Source: a virus
Direction: 5' to 3' (one strand)
Length of the DNA stretch: 64,000 bases
IMG/VR virus record: IMGVR_UViG_3300038424_000251
Location: 186,001 to 250,000 of that record
Below the pieces are notes generated by a model. The model had not been told where the DNA came from, did not search any database, and saw nothing but the letters and a program-made list of their open reading frames with translations. The position numbers and the translations under genes are program-made. Positions within the stretch are counted from its first letter, which is position 1. Every line of letters starts with the position of its first letter. Below are positions 33,640-41,810 of this stretch, piece by piece.

Positions 33640-33852
33640 ATGAAAACAAGTGAATGGAAAATTGTCATTATTGTATCAATTGTATTTATGGTGGGGTTTT
33701 ATGTAGGATATGAAATTTGTAAAAACAATATGAGATATGATGCCATAAATGCTGGCGTTGCTCACTTTGTCACTATTAATAAAGACAATCCTTATAATGA
33801 ATTTCCTCATAGCGAATTTCAGTGGATTACAAACACTGTTATAAGGAAGTAA
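33640..33852 (+). CDS. Small single-pass membrane protein
   Basis: 70 residues; helix at 7-25, then a short periplasmic-type tail. Follows the paralogous membrane gene. Function unknown. Confidence 0.6.
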   Translation: MKTSEWKIVIIVSIVFMVGFYVGYEICKNNMRYDAINAGVAHFVTINKDNPYNEFPHSEFQWITNTVIRK

Positions 33853-33892
33853 CGTATGAAGGAAAGCCTTATTACATATTATTAATAATAAT

Positions 33893-34081
33893 ATGGCACA
33901 AAAAATAGTTACAAGCACAAGCCCAAGAATCTTTGAAGAAAAAGTTAATCAACTTCTTGAAGATGGATGGAAAGTAGTTCCCGGTTCAATGATTAATTCT
34001 GTTTCTTCTCATTATGATAAAACGTGGAGTAGAAGCGAAGTTAATTATCTTTGTTCGGTTGTATTGGAAAAATCAACTTAA
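33893..34081 (+). CDS. DUF1737-like small protein
   Basis: 62 residues. The pattern FEEKVNQLLEDGWKVVPGS near 14-32 followed by a short C-terminal strand matches small DUF1737/DUF4177-type proteins. Function unknown. Confidence 0.65.
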   Translation: MAQKIVTSTSPRIFEEKVNQLLEDGWKVVPGSMINSVSSHYDKTWSRSEVNYLCSVVLEKST

Positions 34082-34086
34082 GATTT

Positions 34087-34383
34087 ATGGGAGAATTAAC
34101 CATAGAAGATTACAGAAAACGCCTTGAACAAGCGTATGATATGTGGGATAGTGGTCTTGAAATCCACGATGGAACTAATGGTGATTTAATACCTATCAAA
34201 GATTGGATAGAACAAGTTGAAGGTGTTGGCTTTATTGATTACGATGGCCATGGCGTATTTTCTTTCAAACGGGCTGATGGAGTATGGATAAAAGGTAGAT
34301 TGCATATTCACCCTTCTGACATTACAAAATTTAAAATAACACCGCCTGCGTGGGCAACTCATGTGTTATGGTTTAATAGATAA
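34087..34383 (+). CDS. Unknown protein
   Basis: 98 residues from ATG 34087. Helical N-terminus, then a GxxFIDYDGHGVF beta region near 55. Function unknown. Confidence 0.62.
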   Translation: MGELTIEDYRKRLEQAYDMWDSGLEIHDGTNGDLIPIKDWIEQVEGVGFIDYDGHGVFSFKRADGVWIKGRLHIHPSDITKFKITPPAWATHVLWFNR

Positions 34384-34387
34384 AATT

Positions 34388-34708
34388 ATGTTAGAATTTG
34401 TTAAAAAATTTTTCAGAAGAAACTTAACTCCTATTGATTATTCAAAAGTTATTGAAGTCGGCGATACTATTGGTTTCACGTATGCTAGTTATTATCACGA
34501 AGGCATAGTTGAAACTATTTTGAATTTAAATGAAAGTAATGATGATGTAAAATATGTCATAAAAATTACACGAGATGATTCTCCTAGATATTTTTCTAAC
34601 TGGATAGGTAGGACTGAAATAATTGATTTAAGTTATACTTATTGGACAATTATTAAAAAATATAATGTTACAGAAATACCAGTTGATGTTTCTTTTAAAA
34701 ATAAATAA
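34388..34708 (+). CDS. Unknown protein
   Basis: 106 residues from ATG 34388; VGDTIGFTYASYYHEGIV near 30-47 suggests a small beta barrel. Function unknown. Confidence 0.6.
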   Translation: MLEFVKKFFRRNLTPIDYSKVIEVGDTIGFTYASYYHEGIVETILNLNESNDDVKYVIKITRDDSPRYFSNWIGRTEIIDLSYTYWTIIKKYNVTEIPVDVSFKNK

Positions 34709-34709
34709 T

Positions 34710-34913
34710 ATGAACGGTAGTTATTACAAAGAATGGTTAAAAGAACAAAATCCTGAAAATCCAGTGTGTGAAATGTACTCTGGCTTCATTATAATGTTAT
34801 TCTTATTTTGTGGTGGTATTGCTCTTACTTTGTCAGCACATTTATTATGGTGTATAGTTGTAGTGTTATTTTCAATATTAGGAATGTATCATTGGGGAAA
34901 ATTGATAATATAA
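34710..34913 (+). CDS. Small membrane protein, followed by an in-frame extension
   Basis: 67 residues with two hydrophobic helices (about 23-42 and 45-60). Directly after the TAA stop the same frame stays open to 35201 and looks like a continuation (see next feature). Function unknown. Confidence 0.55.
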   Translation: MNGSYYKEWLKEQNPENPVCEMYSGFIIMLFLFCGGIALTLSAHLLWCIVVVLFSILGMYHWGKLII

Positions 34914-35201
34914 TGGTGGTTTTATAATCATAACATTAAAATACAGAAAGAACTTGAACAAGAACGAAAAGAAGCCGAACAAGAACGGTACAAATATGCT
35001 ATAATTCAACTTAAAGAAATAAAAAAGTTGATAGACGAATTTCTTAAAAAAGGTGAAGAAATACAGCATAGAAATATGAAACAAGTTTCACCCGGTCTTT
35101 GGATTAACAAAGATTCCACGATGGAAGAAGTTCTTAAATGGTTAAATGATATGATTCCCAAAGAAAAGTAAAATATGATGAAAGGCCAACTAGTATATGA
35201 T
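34914..35201 (+). pseudogene. Open frame without start codon, in frame with 34710-34913
   Basis: 95 sense codons follow the TAA at 34911 in the same frame. They begin with aromatic residues and continue as a charged coiled-coil (KIQKELEQERKEAEQER), a natural continuation of the membrane protein upstream. There is no ATG until 35076 and no GTG in the early part. Either a nonsense mutation split a gene, stop readthrough occurs, or translation starts at a rare codon. The end overlaps the next gene by 27 nt. Confidence 0.45.
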
Positions 35202-35372
35202 AAAGAGGGAAAGTTGATTTCCCACAGACGTTGGTTTAAGGTAATATTTAATCCAATTTTGAGAAAATTTGGTTGGCAGATTGTGACTCAAATTGATAAG
35301 AAAGAAAATTTTATCGGGTATATATTAAAGAAATACGAAAATTCCAAAAATCATGAACATAATAATTTTTAG
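35175..35372 (+). CDS. Unknown small basic protein
   Basis: 65 residues from ATG 35175 (a second ATG follows immediately). Lys/Phe-rich; no motif recognised. Overlaps the next gene by 20 nt. Confidence 0.58.
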   Translation: MMKGQLVYDKEGKLISHRRWFKVIFNPILRKFGWQIVTQIDKKENFIGYILKKYENSKNHEHNNF

Positions 35373-35670
35373 CAAAAAATGCTGTCAGTGGTTTAAGGGC
35401 TGGCGTCAAAAACACAAAAAATTGTATTTTAACTTGATTGTTGCTCTTGTGGTGTTTGGAGGTATGCTTCCTTCCTGCCTTGTATTTTCCGTGTTTGGGA
35501 TGGTTGTGCATCATGTAACTTGGCAAATAAACTTTGCTTTACTAATTGGAGGTTACATACTATTTGTTTTTGGTTCTCTATTAGGTGCTCTTGTGGGATA
35601 TGTAAGCCTTCTTGCGGAAAAATATTATTTTTTAGAAAACTCCGATTCTATTGACAAGATTAAATCTTAA
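35353..35670 (+). CDS. Membrane protein (two helices)
   Basis: 105 residues; basic N-terminus, hydrophobic helices at about 26-48 and 57-82. Function unknown. Confidence 0.62.
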   Translation: MNIIIFSKKCCQWFKGWRQKHKKLYFNLIVALVVFGGMLPSCLVFSVFGMVVHHVTWQINFALLIGGYILFVFGSLLGALVGYVSLLAEKYYFLENSDSIDKIKS

Positions 35671-35683
35671 CAATTTATCATAT

Positions 35684-35720
35684 ACCCTATAGGGATAGTG
35701 GTAGTAGGACTCCCACTAGC
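35684..35720. repeat. Intergenic palindromic element (TAGTA family)
   Basis: Perfect palindrome CCCTATAGGG followed by TAGTGG...CCCACTA arms, between a stop codon and a promoter. One of at least six related elements (see findings). Confidence 0.6.
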
Positions 35721-35722
35721 GC

Positions 35723-35750
35723 TTGACTTTTTATAGAAGTATGATAAACT
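35723..35750 (+). promoter_or_regulatory. Promoter for gene 35763
   Basis: TTGACT, 16-nt spacer with TATAGAA, TGATAAACT; ATG 12 nt beyond. Confidence 0.86.
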
Positions 35751-35762
35751 ACTATATTGGTT

Positions 35763-35921
35763 ATGAAATTGAAAAACCTAATAGTTTATCCTATTCTTGG
35801 AATAGCCTGTTTGTTGGCTTTATTATCCGTTCCATCTATCTTAATGGTCGGCATTGCTTTTGCCATTGACGGTCAAGAAAATGAAACACTTGGTCAATAT
35901 CTTGAAAGGAAAGAAATTTAA
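35763..35921 (+). CDS. Small single-pass membrane protein
   Basis: 52 residues; hydrophobic segment 7-35, charged tail. First gene after its promoter. Function unknown. Confidence 0.58.
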   Translation: MKLKNLIVYPILGIACLLALLSVPSILMVGIAFAIDGQENETLGQYLERKEI

Positions 35922-35925
35922 ATTT

Positions 35926-36162
35926 ATGAAATGTAAATCTCCACTGACACCGTTGTTCATAGTTTTAACAACTGGCTTTACCGGCATTTTTGCGTTCATA
36001 TCCACTTTAACTTTATGGACACAAAGATTTCCAAAACTTGGAGCAGTGATTAGTATAATCATTGCTATTATTTTTGTCCTACATTGGTATTGCTTTTGTC
36101 GTTTTCATGACGAGTTGAGAAAAGAAGCCGGATGGAAGATTGAACCACCCACTAAAATATGA
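35926..36162 (+). CDS. Small membrane protein (two helices)
   Basis: 78 residues from ATG 35926; helices at about 10-28 and 37-56, Cys/Phe-rich turn, basic tail. ATGA overlap with next gene. Confidence 0.6.
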   Translation: MKCKSPLTPLFIVLTTGFTGIFAFISTLTLWTQRFPKLGAVISIIIAIIFVLHWYCFCRFHDELRKEAGWKIEPPTKI

Positions 36163-36536
36163 AAAATAGAATAATTAAATTCAGAGTTTGGGACAAAACC
36201 GAAAAAACCTTTTGGAATACCGATAATGGTCTTTACTTCTGGTTACATGGTGAAAGTGCAAAAGAACTTGCTGGTGGTATTTCTATTGCCTTCTTTATAG
36301 GAAGAAACCAAACCTTTATTGTTCAACAATTTACTGGCTTAAAAGACAAGAATAGCAAAGAGATTTACGAAGGAGATATTGTTGAATTATGTGGAGAAGC
36401 TATAATTGCGTGGGAGGAAAGTATTTTTGAAGTAAAATATTACGCAAACCGATTTACTCCCGAAAATATTTGTAATCCCAATGAAATAAAAGTAATCGGA
36501 AATATTGGTGAGAATAAAGATTTACTCAAAAGATAA
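36159..36536 (+). CDS. YopX family protein
   Basis: 125 residues. RIIKFRVWDKTEKTFW at the start, QFTGLKDKNSKEIYEGDIV near 67-85, and a final VIGNIGEN match the YopX phage family. The family is widespread in phages, forms a beta-rich fold and has no known function. Confidence 0.85.
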   Translation: MKNRIIKFRVWDKTEKTFWNTDNGLYFWLHGESAKELAGGISIAFFIGRNQTFIVQQFTGLKDKNSKEIYEGDIVELCGEAIIAWEESIFEVKYYANRFTPENICNPNEIKVIGNIGENKDLLKR

Positions 36537-37082
36537 ATGAAACTTTGTCGTCACGAAAATAACGTTTTAGCGTGGAAAGGAGACGCTGCACTTTTATTTG
36601 TCGCTCGGTTGATTCTAACCAAAATATACCCTTCTGAGATACCTATTAAATTTCTGATGGCACGCCAAGAAAGAATCGTTTCCAACCATTCTCTAAGCAA
36701 TTACTGTAAACGTCATAATTTGAAATATGGGTGCAACGTCTTGGAAATCAAGATTGGACAAATGATTTTTGATAATATCAGTGAGGCCGAAGAAATTGTG
36801 AAAGATATTATCAAGAATGATATGGTGATTAGAAAAATGGATGCAGAACAACTTGTTGATGGTAAACTTAACTTGGAATTCTTTAAAAAGAATCAAGTCA
36901 CTGAAAGAATTAGATTGGAAAAAAGGTTGTTCTTCCAGAAAGCAAACGCCTTGAATCTCATTCCTGCAAAAAAACGTTATATTTTTCCTTATTTTAAGAA
37001 AATTTGTAATTTCTGTCTGGCGTGTAAATATTCATTTGACATTTTCACAAGAAAAGATATAATTACTACAACCGAACAATAA
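36537..37082 (+). CDS. RNase III-like fold protein (tentative)
   Basis: 181 residues. WKGDAALLFVARLILTKIYP near 13-32 and ERIVSNHSLSNYCKRHNL near 46-63 resemble the RNase III core (GDAVL helix and the VSN..L helix), followed by a region with several Glu/Asp (SEAEEIVKDII near 82). The canonical ELLFGD-type signature is altered, so activity is uncertain. It abuts the YopX gene directly. Confidence 0.55.
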   Translation: MKLCRHENNVLAWKGDAALLFVARLILTKIYPSEIPIKFLMARQERIVSNHSLSNYCKRHNLKYGCNVLEIKIGQMIFDNISEAEEIVKDIIKNDMVIRKMDAEQLVDGKLNLEFFKKNQVTERIRLEKRLFFQKANALNLIPAKKRYIFPYFKKICNFCLACKYSFDIFTRKDIITTTEQ

Positions 37083-37083
37083 A

Positions 37084-37365
37084 ATGCCACCTATCATTTA
37101 TGCCATAAGAGTAAATGAGAATAGAAGTGAAATTTTAAAGGTATTAAAAATCCTTTTTGCTCATGGTTATGTTTTTGATACAAATAAAAGATTAAGAACA
37201 ACAGATTCATTTCTCAAATGGTATGATGGTGATTTTATACATTGGAAGTGGATTGTTCTTAATACTGATTCAACGTGTAAAGCGGTTGTTACCGCATATT
37301 ATGATATACCTTACGGTTTTATAGAAACAACCGCTGAAGCGTTTATTGAATTAAAATTAAAATAA
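37084..37365 (+). CDS. Unknown protein, paralogue of 38420
   Basis: 93 residues; the pattern RVNENRSEILKVLKILFAHGYVF aligns with GRNRERIEKVLTTLFKYGYVF of the protein at 38420, and the remaining halves also match around the Trp-rich strand. Function unknown. Confidence 0.65.
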   Translation: MPPIIYAIRVNENRSEILKVLKILFAHGYVFDTNKRLRTTDSFLKWYDGDFIHWKWIVLNTDSTCKAVVTAYYDIPYGFIETTAEAFIELKLK

Positions 37366-37370
37366 ATAAA

Positions 37371-37880
37371 ATGAAAAAAAGAATCTACATAAAAGTGTTT
37401 GGTAAAAAGAAATTAATTCGTATAAATCATGGTTACGGTCAAAGTGGAGTTGGTATTTTACCTGATAGAAGTAACACGTATATTACAAGAGATTTTTGGA
37501 TGGATGGTTACAGTTACTTTGTAGAAGAAACAATAAACATTGGATGGAAATTTGCTGAAGATGGTAATACTTTTATACCTCTTTCTCCATTGCCAGAAAT
37601 TGACAGACGGTGGTTATCCAGAAAATTTGAACAGAAAGTAAAGAGTACCTTGAAATTGTTGAAAAAAGCTTACACCAGAAATATCAAATCTCACAGACAA
37701 GAACAAATGAAACTTTTAGAAGAAATAGGAAAAGTTGGAAAGTTTATAAATGTTCAATCGCCTGTAGTGAATCAACCTTCATGGAATGGTTTGCTTAAAG
37801 ATTTAAAAACGTTCGGTGAGAGTTTTAAGAAGGCAAGAATAAAGGGTCCAATTATCAATGCTGCTGGGGAAAGAATATGA
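37371..37880 (+). CDS. Unknown basic protein
   Basis: 169 residues; beta-rich N-terminal half, Lys/Arg-rich helical middle (80-125). ATGA overlap with next gene. Function unknown. Confidence 0.66.
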   Translation: MKKRIYIKVFGKKKLIRINHGYGQSGVGILPDRSNTYITRDFWMDGYSYFVEETINIGWKFAEDGNTFIPLSPLPEIDRRWLSRKFEQKVKSTLKLLKKAYTRNIKSHRQEQMKLLEEIGKVGKFINVQSPVVNQPSWNGLLKDLKTFGESFKKARIKGPIINAAGERI

Positions 37881-38194
37881 AACTTCAAATATACAAATAT
37901 AGAGGCAGTTGGTCAAGTGGAATAGGTAAATGGTTGTTTGTCAATTTGACAGGGTATTCCAAAGCTAGTGTTAAAGATTACTTTGATAGAATTAATTCCG
38001 ACTGGTCATTTGGTGAACACTATCGCGGTGTGAACTGGAAAAAAGTAAGTAAACCATCAAAGGAATTTCTACAAGAAGAATTGGAACGGTTGGAAGATAA
38101 ACAAGAATCAATTCGTAAAAGAATCAGAAGCGTCCTTGAATACATCCAAGAAAATAACGTGGTTTTCAGTGACGGTGATAAAAAAAAGAAATAA
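37877..38194 (+). CDS. Unknown protein with C-terminal coiled coil
   Basis: 105 residues; N-terminal Trp/Gly segment, then a charged helix (60-90) and Lys tail. Function unknown. Confidence 0.64.
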   Translation: MKLQIYKYRGSWSSGIGKWLFVNLTGYSKASVKDYFDRINSDWSFGEHYRGVNWKKVSKPSKEFLQEELERLEDKQESIRKRIRSVLEYIQENNVVFSDGDKKKK

Positions 38195-38197
38195 TAT

Positions 38198-38413
38198 ATG
38201 GCAGAAGTGGTAATCAATGAACCAAGTGTTTGCATATATTGTAGAGGAAACAAACGATACTTTATGGTTAACTCTGATGAACTTGCTTATCTGATAAGAA
38301 CATTTAACAATATATGGTATTGTCAAAAAGCAAAAGAGTATCAAACGATTGATACTTCCGGAGATATTCATTACTTTATATTTGATTACAAATATAATAA
38401 AATACACAAATAA
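38198..38413 (+). CDS. Unknown small protein
   Basis: 71 residues, Tyr-rich, two CxxC-like Cys near 10-13 (CIYC). Function unknown. Confidence 0.6.
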   Translation: MAEVVINEPSVCIYCRGNKRYFMVNSDELAYLIRTFNNIWYCQKAKEYQTIDTSGDIHYFIFDYKYNKIHK

Positions 38414-38419
38414 ATAAGT

Positions 38420-38722
38420 ATGAAGTATAAAATCCATGTTGGTAGGAATAGAGAAAGAATTGAAAAGGTTCTTACCACGCTTTTTAAATATGGTTATGTA
38501 TTTACAAAAACAAGAAGAATAAGAGATTTCAATATCATAAGAAATGGACACTGGTGGAATGATATGACACGTTATTGGGAGTGGATTATTACAGGTTACG
38601 ATGAGGATTGCAAAATGGTGGTAGGTGCAAGTGATATGACATGGACAGACTTTATGGAAGTTTCATTGGAAGAATTTATTAAATTGAATACGGTAAATAA
38701 GAATAAAACTCAACATACATAA
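38420..38722 (+). CDS. Unknown protein, paralogue of 37084
   Basis: 100 residues with the conserved helix-strand block described for 37084; Trp-rich centre, Lys/Asn tail. Three genes separate the two copies. Confidence 0.65.
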   Translation: MKYKIHVGRNRERIEKVLTTLFKYGYVFTKTRRIRDFNIIRNGHWWNDMTRYWEWIITGYDEDCKMVVGASDMTWTDFMEVSLEEFIKLNTVNKNKTQHT

Positions 38723-38726
38723 AAAT

Positions 38727-38954
38727 ATGATAAACCAAGAAACAAAAGCATTTGCTGAAAGTATTATGAAGAATGTTGGTGAAGAAGCAGACAAGCTTTA
38801 CCATGATGGAATGAGTATTGTTGGGGATAATGTAAATACTGCTATCCATTTTCTTTCACAATCAACGGTATTGTATGCGGTAGGAAAATCAATAGCAAAA
38901 GCAATCGTTGAACATACACCTGTTCCACCAAATCCTGACGGTGAGAAGAAGTGA
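38727..38954 (+). CDS. Unknown small helical protein
   Basis: 75 residues, amphipathic helices, Pro-rich end (HTPVPPNPDGEKK). Last gene before the next promoter. Confidence 0.62.
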   Translation: MINQETKAFAESIMKNVGEEADKLYHDGMSIVGDNVNTAIHFLSQSTVLYAVGKSIAKAIVEHTPVPPNPDGEKK

Positions 38955-38957
38955 GGC

Positions 38958-38985
38958 TTGACTTTTTATAAGCGCATGGTATCAT
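38958..38985 (+). promoter_or_regulatory. Promoter for gene 38992
   Basis: TTGACT, 16-nt spacer with TATAAGC, TGGTATCAT; ATG 6 nt beyond (leaderless). Confidence 0.85.
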
Positions 38986-38991
38986 GAAATA

Positions 38992-39186
38992 ATGAAAACT
39001 CCAAAATTCAAGATAAACGATGTAGTCACATTTGACGGCTCACCAAAGAATATAACGGCCATTGCCCGCGTAAGTTACATCATTTACGACAAATTTCTTA
39101 AAAAATTTACATACACTTTGGAAGGATGGTGCTGTAAGTTTGAAGAAGAAGAATTGACTCTTTTTAACGGTTCTGTTGAAGGTTAA
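38992..39186 (+). CDS. Unknown small protein
   Basis: 64 residues; KFKINDVVTFDG start suggests an SH3/KOW-like barrel, similar in style to the proteins at 28541 and 58728. Leaderless. Confidence 0.65.
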   Translation: MKTPKFKINDVVTFDGSPKNITAIARVSYIIYDKFLKKFTYTLEGWCCKFEEEELTLFNGSVEG

Positions 39187-39191
39187 AAGAT

Positions 39192-39500
39192 ATGAGCAAA
39201 ACAAGACCAGCAGCCAGTTTTGATGCAACGTATTCCACATACGAAAACTCAAAACAAAGGCCATTATCAAAACACTTGGTTGACCTAATTATTGAAAATT
39301 TCATCAAAGTGGAAGTGGGTGGTTGGGGAACAAAAATGAAAATCATTGTCAAACAAGGTGCAAAAGTTAGCACGCGCACCGATGAACACGGAGTAACAAC
39401 CATTTACTGTGAACCACCCAAAGACGTTAAAACGTCTATAATGACTCACGAACAACTTACAGAAACGGTAAAAAAAGTGGTAAATGCTATAGAAGGATAA
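39192..39500 (+). CDS. Unknown protein
   Basis: 102 residues, mixed fold, Thr/Val/Lys-rich. Function unknown. Confidence 0.63.
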   Translation: MSKTRPAASFDATYSTYENSKQRPLSKHLVDLIIENFIKVEVGGWGTKMKIIVKQGAKVSTRTDEHGVTTIYCEPPKDVKTSIMTHEQLTETVKKVVNAIEG

Positions 39501-39508
39501 AAACAGAT

Positions 39509-39913
39509 ATGATTACATTTTTGATGACTTTATCAATAGTTGTGGTAATGCTTCTTATTAAAAAGAAAAGCAGAAAATTCTTTTTCTATGTAATTTTTCC
39601 TCTTTGGTTTGTACTAATTTTCTTTAGTTATTCAGGTGCATGTTCACAAGAGAATTTTTCTTTAATTATACCAACATTTCTGATGGTATCAGGTTGTATG
39701 ATGAACTATTCGGTAATAACGTTGAATAAGGGAAAAATGCCGGTATCAGAGAATTTTGATGGTAACATTGAACCGTATAATTTGTCTCATTGCTTAATAA
39801 ATCCAAAGACAAGATTGAAGTGGTTTGGAGATATTATTGACTTTAGAATTTCATACGTATCCATTGGGGACGTATTGATTACTGTGGGAGCTTTGTTATT
39901 TTTTGTATTGTAA
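39509..39913 (+). CDS. Multi-pass membrane protein
   Basis: 134 residues; about four hydrophobic helices (2-18, 24-42, 48-70, 112-134) with a loop of basic and polar residues between the third and fourth. Function unknown. Confidence 0.65.
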   Translation: MITFLMTLSIVVVMLLIKKKSRKFFFYVIFPLWFVLIFFSYSGACSQENFSLIIPTFLMVSGCMMNYSVITLNKGKMPVSENFDGNIEPYNLSHCLINPKTRLKWFGDIIDFRISYVSIGDVLITVGALLFFVL

Positions 39914-39929
39914 AAATGATAAGTGAATT

Positions 39930-40031
39930 ATGAGAAAACTTTTAGAATTTGTAGATAACACGCCACCTTGGGTTTTATTTTTACTGACAGGAATTGCCTT
40001 TCTGCTGACTGCATTAAGTATAATTTTGTAA
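39930..40031 (+). CDS. Tiny membrane protein
   Basis: 33 residues with one hydrophobic helix (14-33). Short, but well placed between genes and similar in style to other tiny membrane proteins here. Confidence 0.42.
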   Translation: MRKLLEFVDNTPPWVLFLLTGIAFLLTALSIIL

Positions 40032-40054
40032 TAAAAACAAAAGATGGTTATAGT

Positions 40055-40294
40055 ATGTTAAAAAAATTCTTTCATAAACTGAAATGGGTGTATGGAACCT
40101 GCACAAGCGGAGAAGATAAACATATACATACACAAACAGCCAGACGAAACCGATTCACTGGCGAAGTGCAGTTCATTCTTTGGCATAAAGGTGAGAAGCA
40201 AGGCGATTATCTTTACACAGAAGATTATTGGCATAATTATAATGAATATTGGTGGCCGAATTTTAGGGAAAATGAATTAAATTTCTCACAATAA
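40055..40294 (+). CDS. Unknown small aromatic protein
   Basis: 79 residues from ATG 40055; Trp/Tyr/His-rich (WHNYNEYWWP near 63-72). Function unknown. Confidence 0.55.
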   Translation: MLKKFFHKLKWVYGTCTSGEDKHIHTQTARRNRFTGEVQFILWHKGEKQGDYLYTEDYWHNYNEYWWPNFRENELNFSQ

Positions 40295-40318
40295 TTAGCT
40301 GAATACGTATCTAAATTT

Positions 40319-40492
40319 GTGAAAATAAATGAACAAGTTCCTGAACAGATTTGTCCTGAATGCAAGGGTAAAGGTGAGCTAAGAAGGTTCAAGATATACG
40401 TTGGATGTTACTCTATTGGTTGTTGGAAATGTAAAGGCAAAGGAACCATCCCTATATCCACAGAGGGAGTAGTACCACCCTCACTTGTATAA
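40319..40492 (+). CDS. DnaJ-type zinc-finger mini-protein
   Basis: 57 residues from GTG 40319. Two CxxCxGxG elements (CPECKGKGE and CWKCKGKGT) as in the DnaJ central zinc domain. The 3' end encodes the palindromic TAGTAC element, giving a Val-Val-Pro-Pro tail. It might act as a chaperone-like or RNA-binding zinc module. Confidence 0.6.
   Translation: MKINEQVPEQICPECKGKGELRRFKIYVGCYSIGCWKCKGKGTIPISTEGVVPPSLV
40450..40483. repeat. Palindromic element (TAGTA family) inside gene 40319
   Basis: CCCTATA, then GAGGG-AGTAGTACCA-CCCTC arms, read through as coding sequence. Member of the dispersed family. Confidence 0.55.
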
Positions 40493-40512
40493 ATATTTAC
40501 ATATCACTCTCT

Positions 40513-40543
40513 AGCCCTATTGAGGGGTGAGTACCCCCAGCGC
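40513..40543. repeat. Palindromic element (TAGTA family)
   Basis: GCCCTAT followed by GGGGT-gag-TACCCC arms and CAGCGC; close match to the element at 59955. Confidence 0.6.
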
Positions 40544-41219
40544 TGTTCTCGTCGAAAGCGTTATGTGACTGGTGGATTAAATGAGGCTGAATATCTACAA
40601 TGATTGTTTGTAGAAATAGGATAGTTTAAAGAGCTAGATAGTGTGTGCGTTTTCTTAAAATATTGTAAAAATCAGGCTCTTAAATTTAAGTAATTGTGTG
40701 AATGAATGTCGGTTGGTTACAGCTCTAAGAGCCAGAATTTCCCCATGCTGGTTAGATCATGATTATACTATTATACAGGGCTTTCTAGGTACTTTTTAAA
40801 ATTGTACTTAATATTAATTATAAGTACTTTTAATAATTTAACTAGGTACAGAAGTACTTCTAAGTACTATCATGATCGCCCAAAAAATTATTTTATTTTG
40901 CGTTGTGCGCTTTTAAATTTTATATTCAGAAAGCGCTTAATTCTAAAAAAATTAGGATTTAGCTCTTAAAAATATTTTTTCAGAGAACAGCGCTTTTTAG
41001 GATTCTATAAATAATAGAAAAGGATGGGTTTGGCGAAGTTTATCGTTAACGCTGCGCAAAACGCAGCCAGTTTCATCTTTAACGATAATAATAAGAAATG
41101 ATTTTGAAATGTTTGTATAAACGCCACGGCGCATGGTATTGTGAGATATGGATGCCAATATGGCGAAGAAATTTGAAGAATTGTAGTATCTACCTTCCGG
41201 AGCCCGTAGGTCGCCTCAC
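40539..41219. other. Non-coding block with nested inverted repeats (possible replication origin or large RNA)
   Basis: No credible gene lies in this 750-nt stretch. A perfect 12-bp inverted repeat AGCGCTGTTCTC/GAGAACAGCGCT (40539-40550 and 40983-40994) encloses it. Inside are GGCTCTTA/TAAGAGCC (40675-40682, 40726-40733), ATCATGAT at 40756 and 40869 flanking four GTACTT and further AAGTAC repeats (40789-40868), and GCGCTTT/AAAGCGC (40907-40913, 40930-40936). To the right is a hairpin flanked by TATCGTTAA/TTAACGATA (41041-41087). A leftward promoter (41226-41253) would transcribe the whole block. Iteron-like GTACTT repeats and AT-richness fit an origin; the long-range pairing fits a large structured RNA. 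I cannot decide from sequence alone. Confidence 0.6.
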
Positions 41220-41225
41220 ATAGAT

Positions 41226-41253
41226 ATGTTATCAAATGTTTATAGAAAGTCAA
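41226..41253 (-). promoter_or_regulatory. Leftward promoter into the non-coding block
   Basis: TTGACT, 16-nt spacer with TATAAAC, TGATAACAT on the minus strand. No gene follows; it would transcribe the inverted-repeat block. Its -35 holds the stop codon of the HNH gene. Confidence 0.8.
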
Positions 41254-41702
41254 GCGTTACTGTTATGTTTTACAATATCCACACAAAGATTTATAAAATC
41301 AGGATGTGACATATAGTGTTTAGCAATATTGGCTTCTTTTATGGTCAATCTTATGTTAGAAATATCACTGGTTCCACCATTACGCAAAGGAATAATATGG
41401 TCAGGAGAAACGTTACCACCACTCAATTTACGACCTGTTAATGCGCATATAAGTTTTTGTTGTTTAGCTAATTTCCATATATCCCATCCTGTAATAATTG
41501 ATGTTCTATCTTTTCTCTTTATAGAATAAGCTATTCTTAAACAGGCATGTCGCCAATAATAACGCTTTCTACTTTCATTTACACCGTTTCTTCTTTGAGG
41601 ATTTGTCTTATTTTTCCAATAATTTACTTTCCATTTTTGGCGGTATTGATTGTATTTTTCTGGATTTTCTCTTTTTAATTTTTCAATATAAGTTTCTTTC
41701 AT
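41250..41702 (-). CDS. HNH endonuclease (homing type), paralogue of 60056
   Basis: 150 residues from ATG 41702. Basic N-terminus, then LICALTGRKLSGGNVSPDHIIPLRNGG (Cys, DHI, and N..GG of the HNH fold) and ISNIRLTIKEANIAKHYMS. The same arrangement is found in the protein at 60056. Located beside the repeat-rich block, as a freestanding homing gene would be. A leader of about 100 nt with a GAGCG/CGCTC hairpin precedes the ATG. The stop overlaps the next leftward -35. Confidence 0.8.
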   Translation of the reverse strand: MKETYIEKLKRENPEKYNQYRQKWKVNYWKNKTNPQRRNGVNESRKRYYWRHACLRIAYSIKRKDRTSIITGWDIWKLAKQQKLICALTGRKLSGGNVSPDHIIPLRNGGTSDISNIRLTIKEANIAKHYMSHPDFINLCVDIVKHNSNA

Positions 41703-41810
41703 ACCAATAAATAGAGCGCAATTAATGTTTACGCTCAAATTGATAACATTGTGGTATGCGCCATAAATTACTATACAATTCAGGAATTAGGGGATCTTCG
41801 GTGTGATTTT

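Noticed and set aside
41005-41253. 82-codon leftward ORF to the left of the HNH gene
   Set aside because: Its start lies inside the -35 of the promoter, upstream of the predicted RNA start, and it crosses a perfect hairpin.
41770-41810. Possible fifth copy of the sRNA core near GGGGATCTTCGG
   Set aside because: Only a few bases match, orientation relative to the promoter is wrong, and the conserved 3' part is missing.
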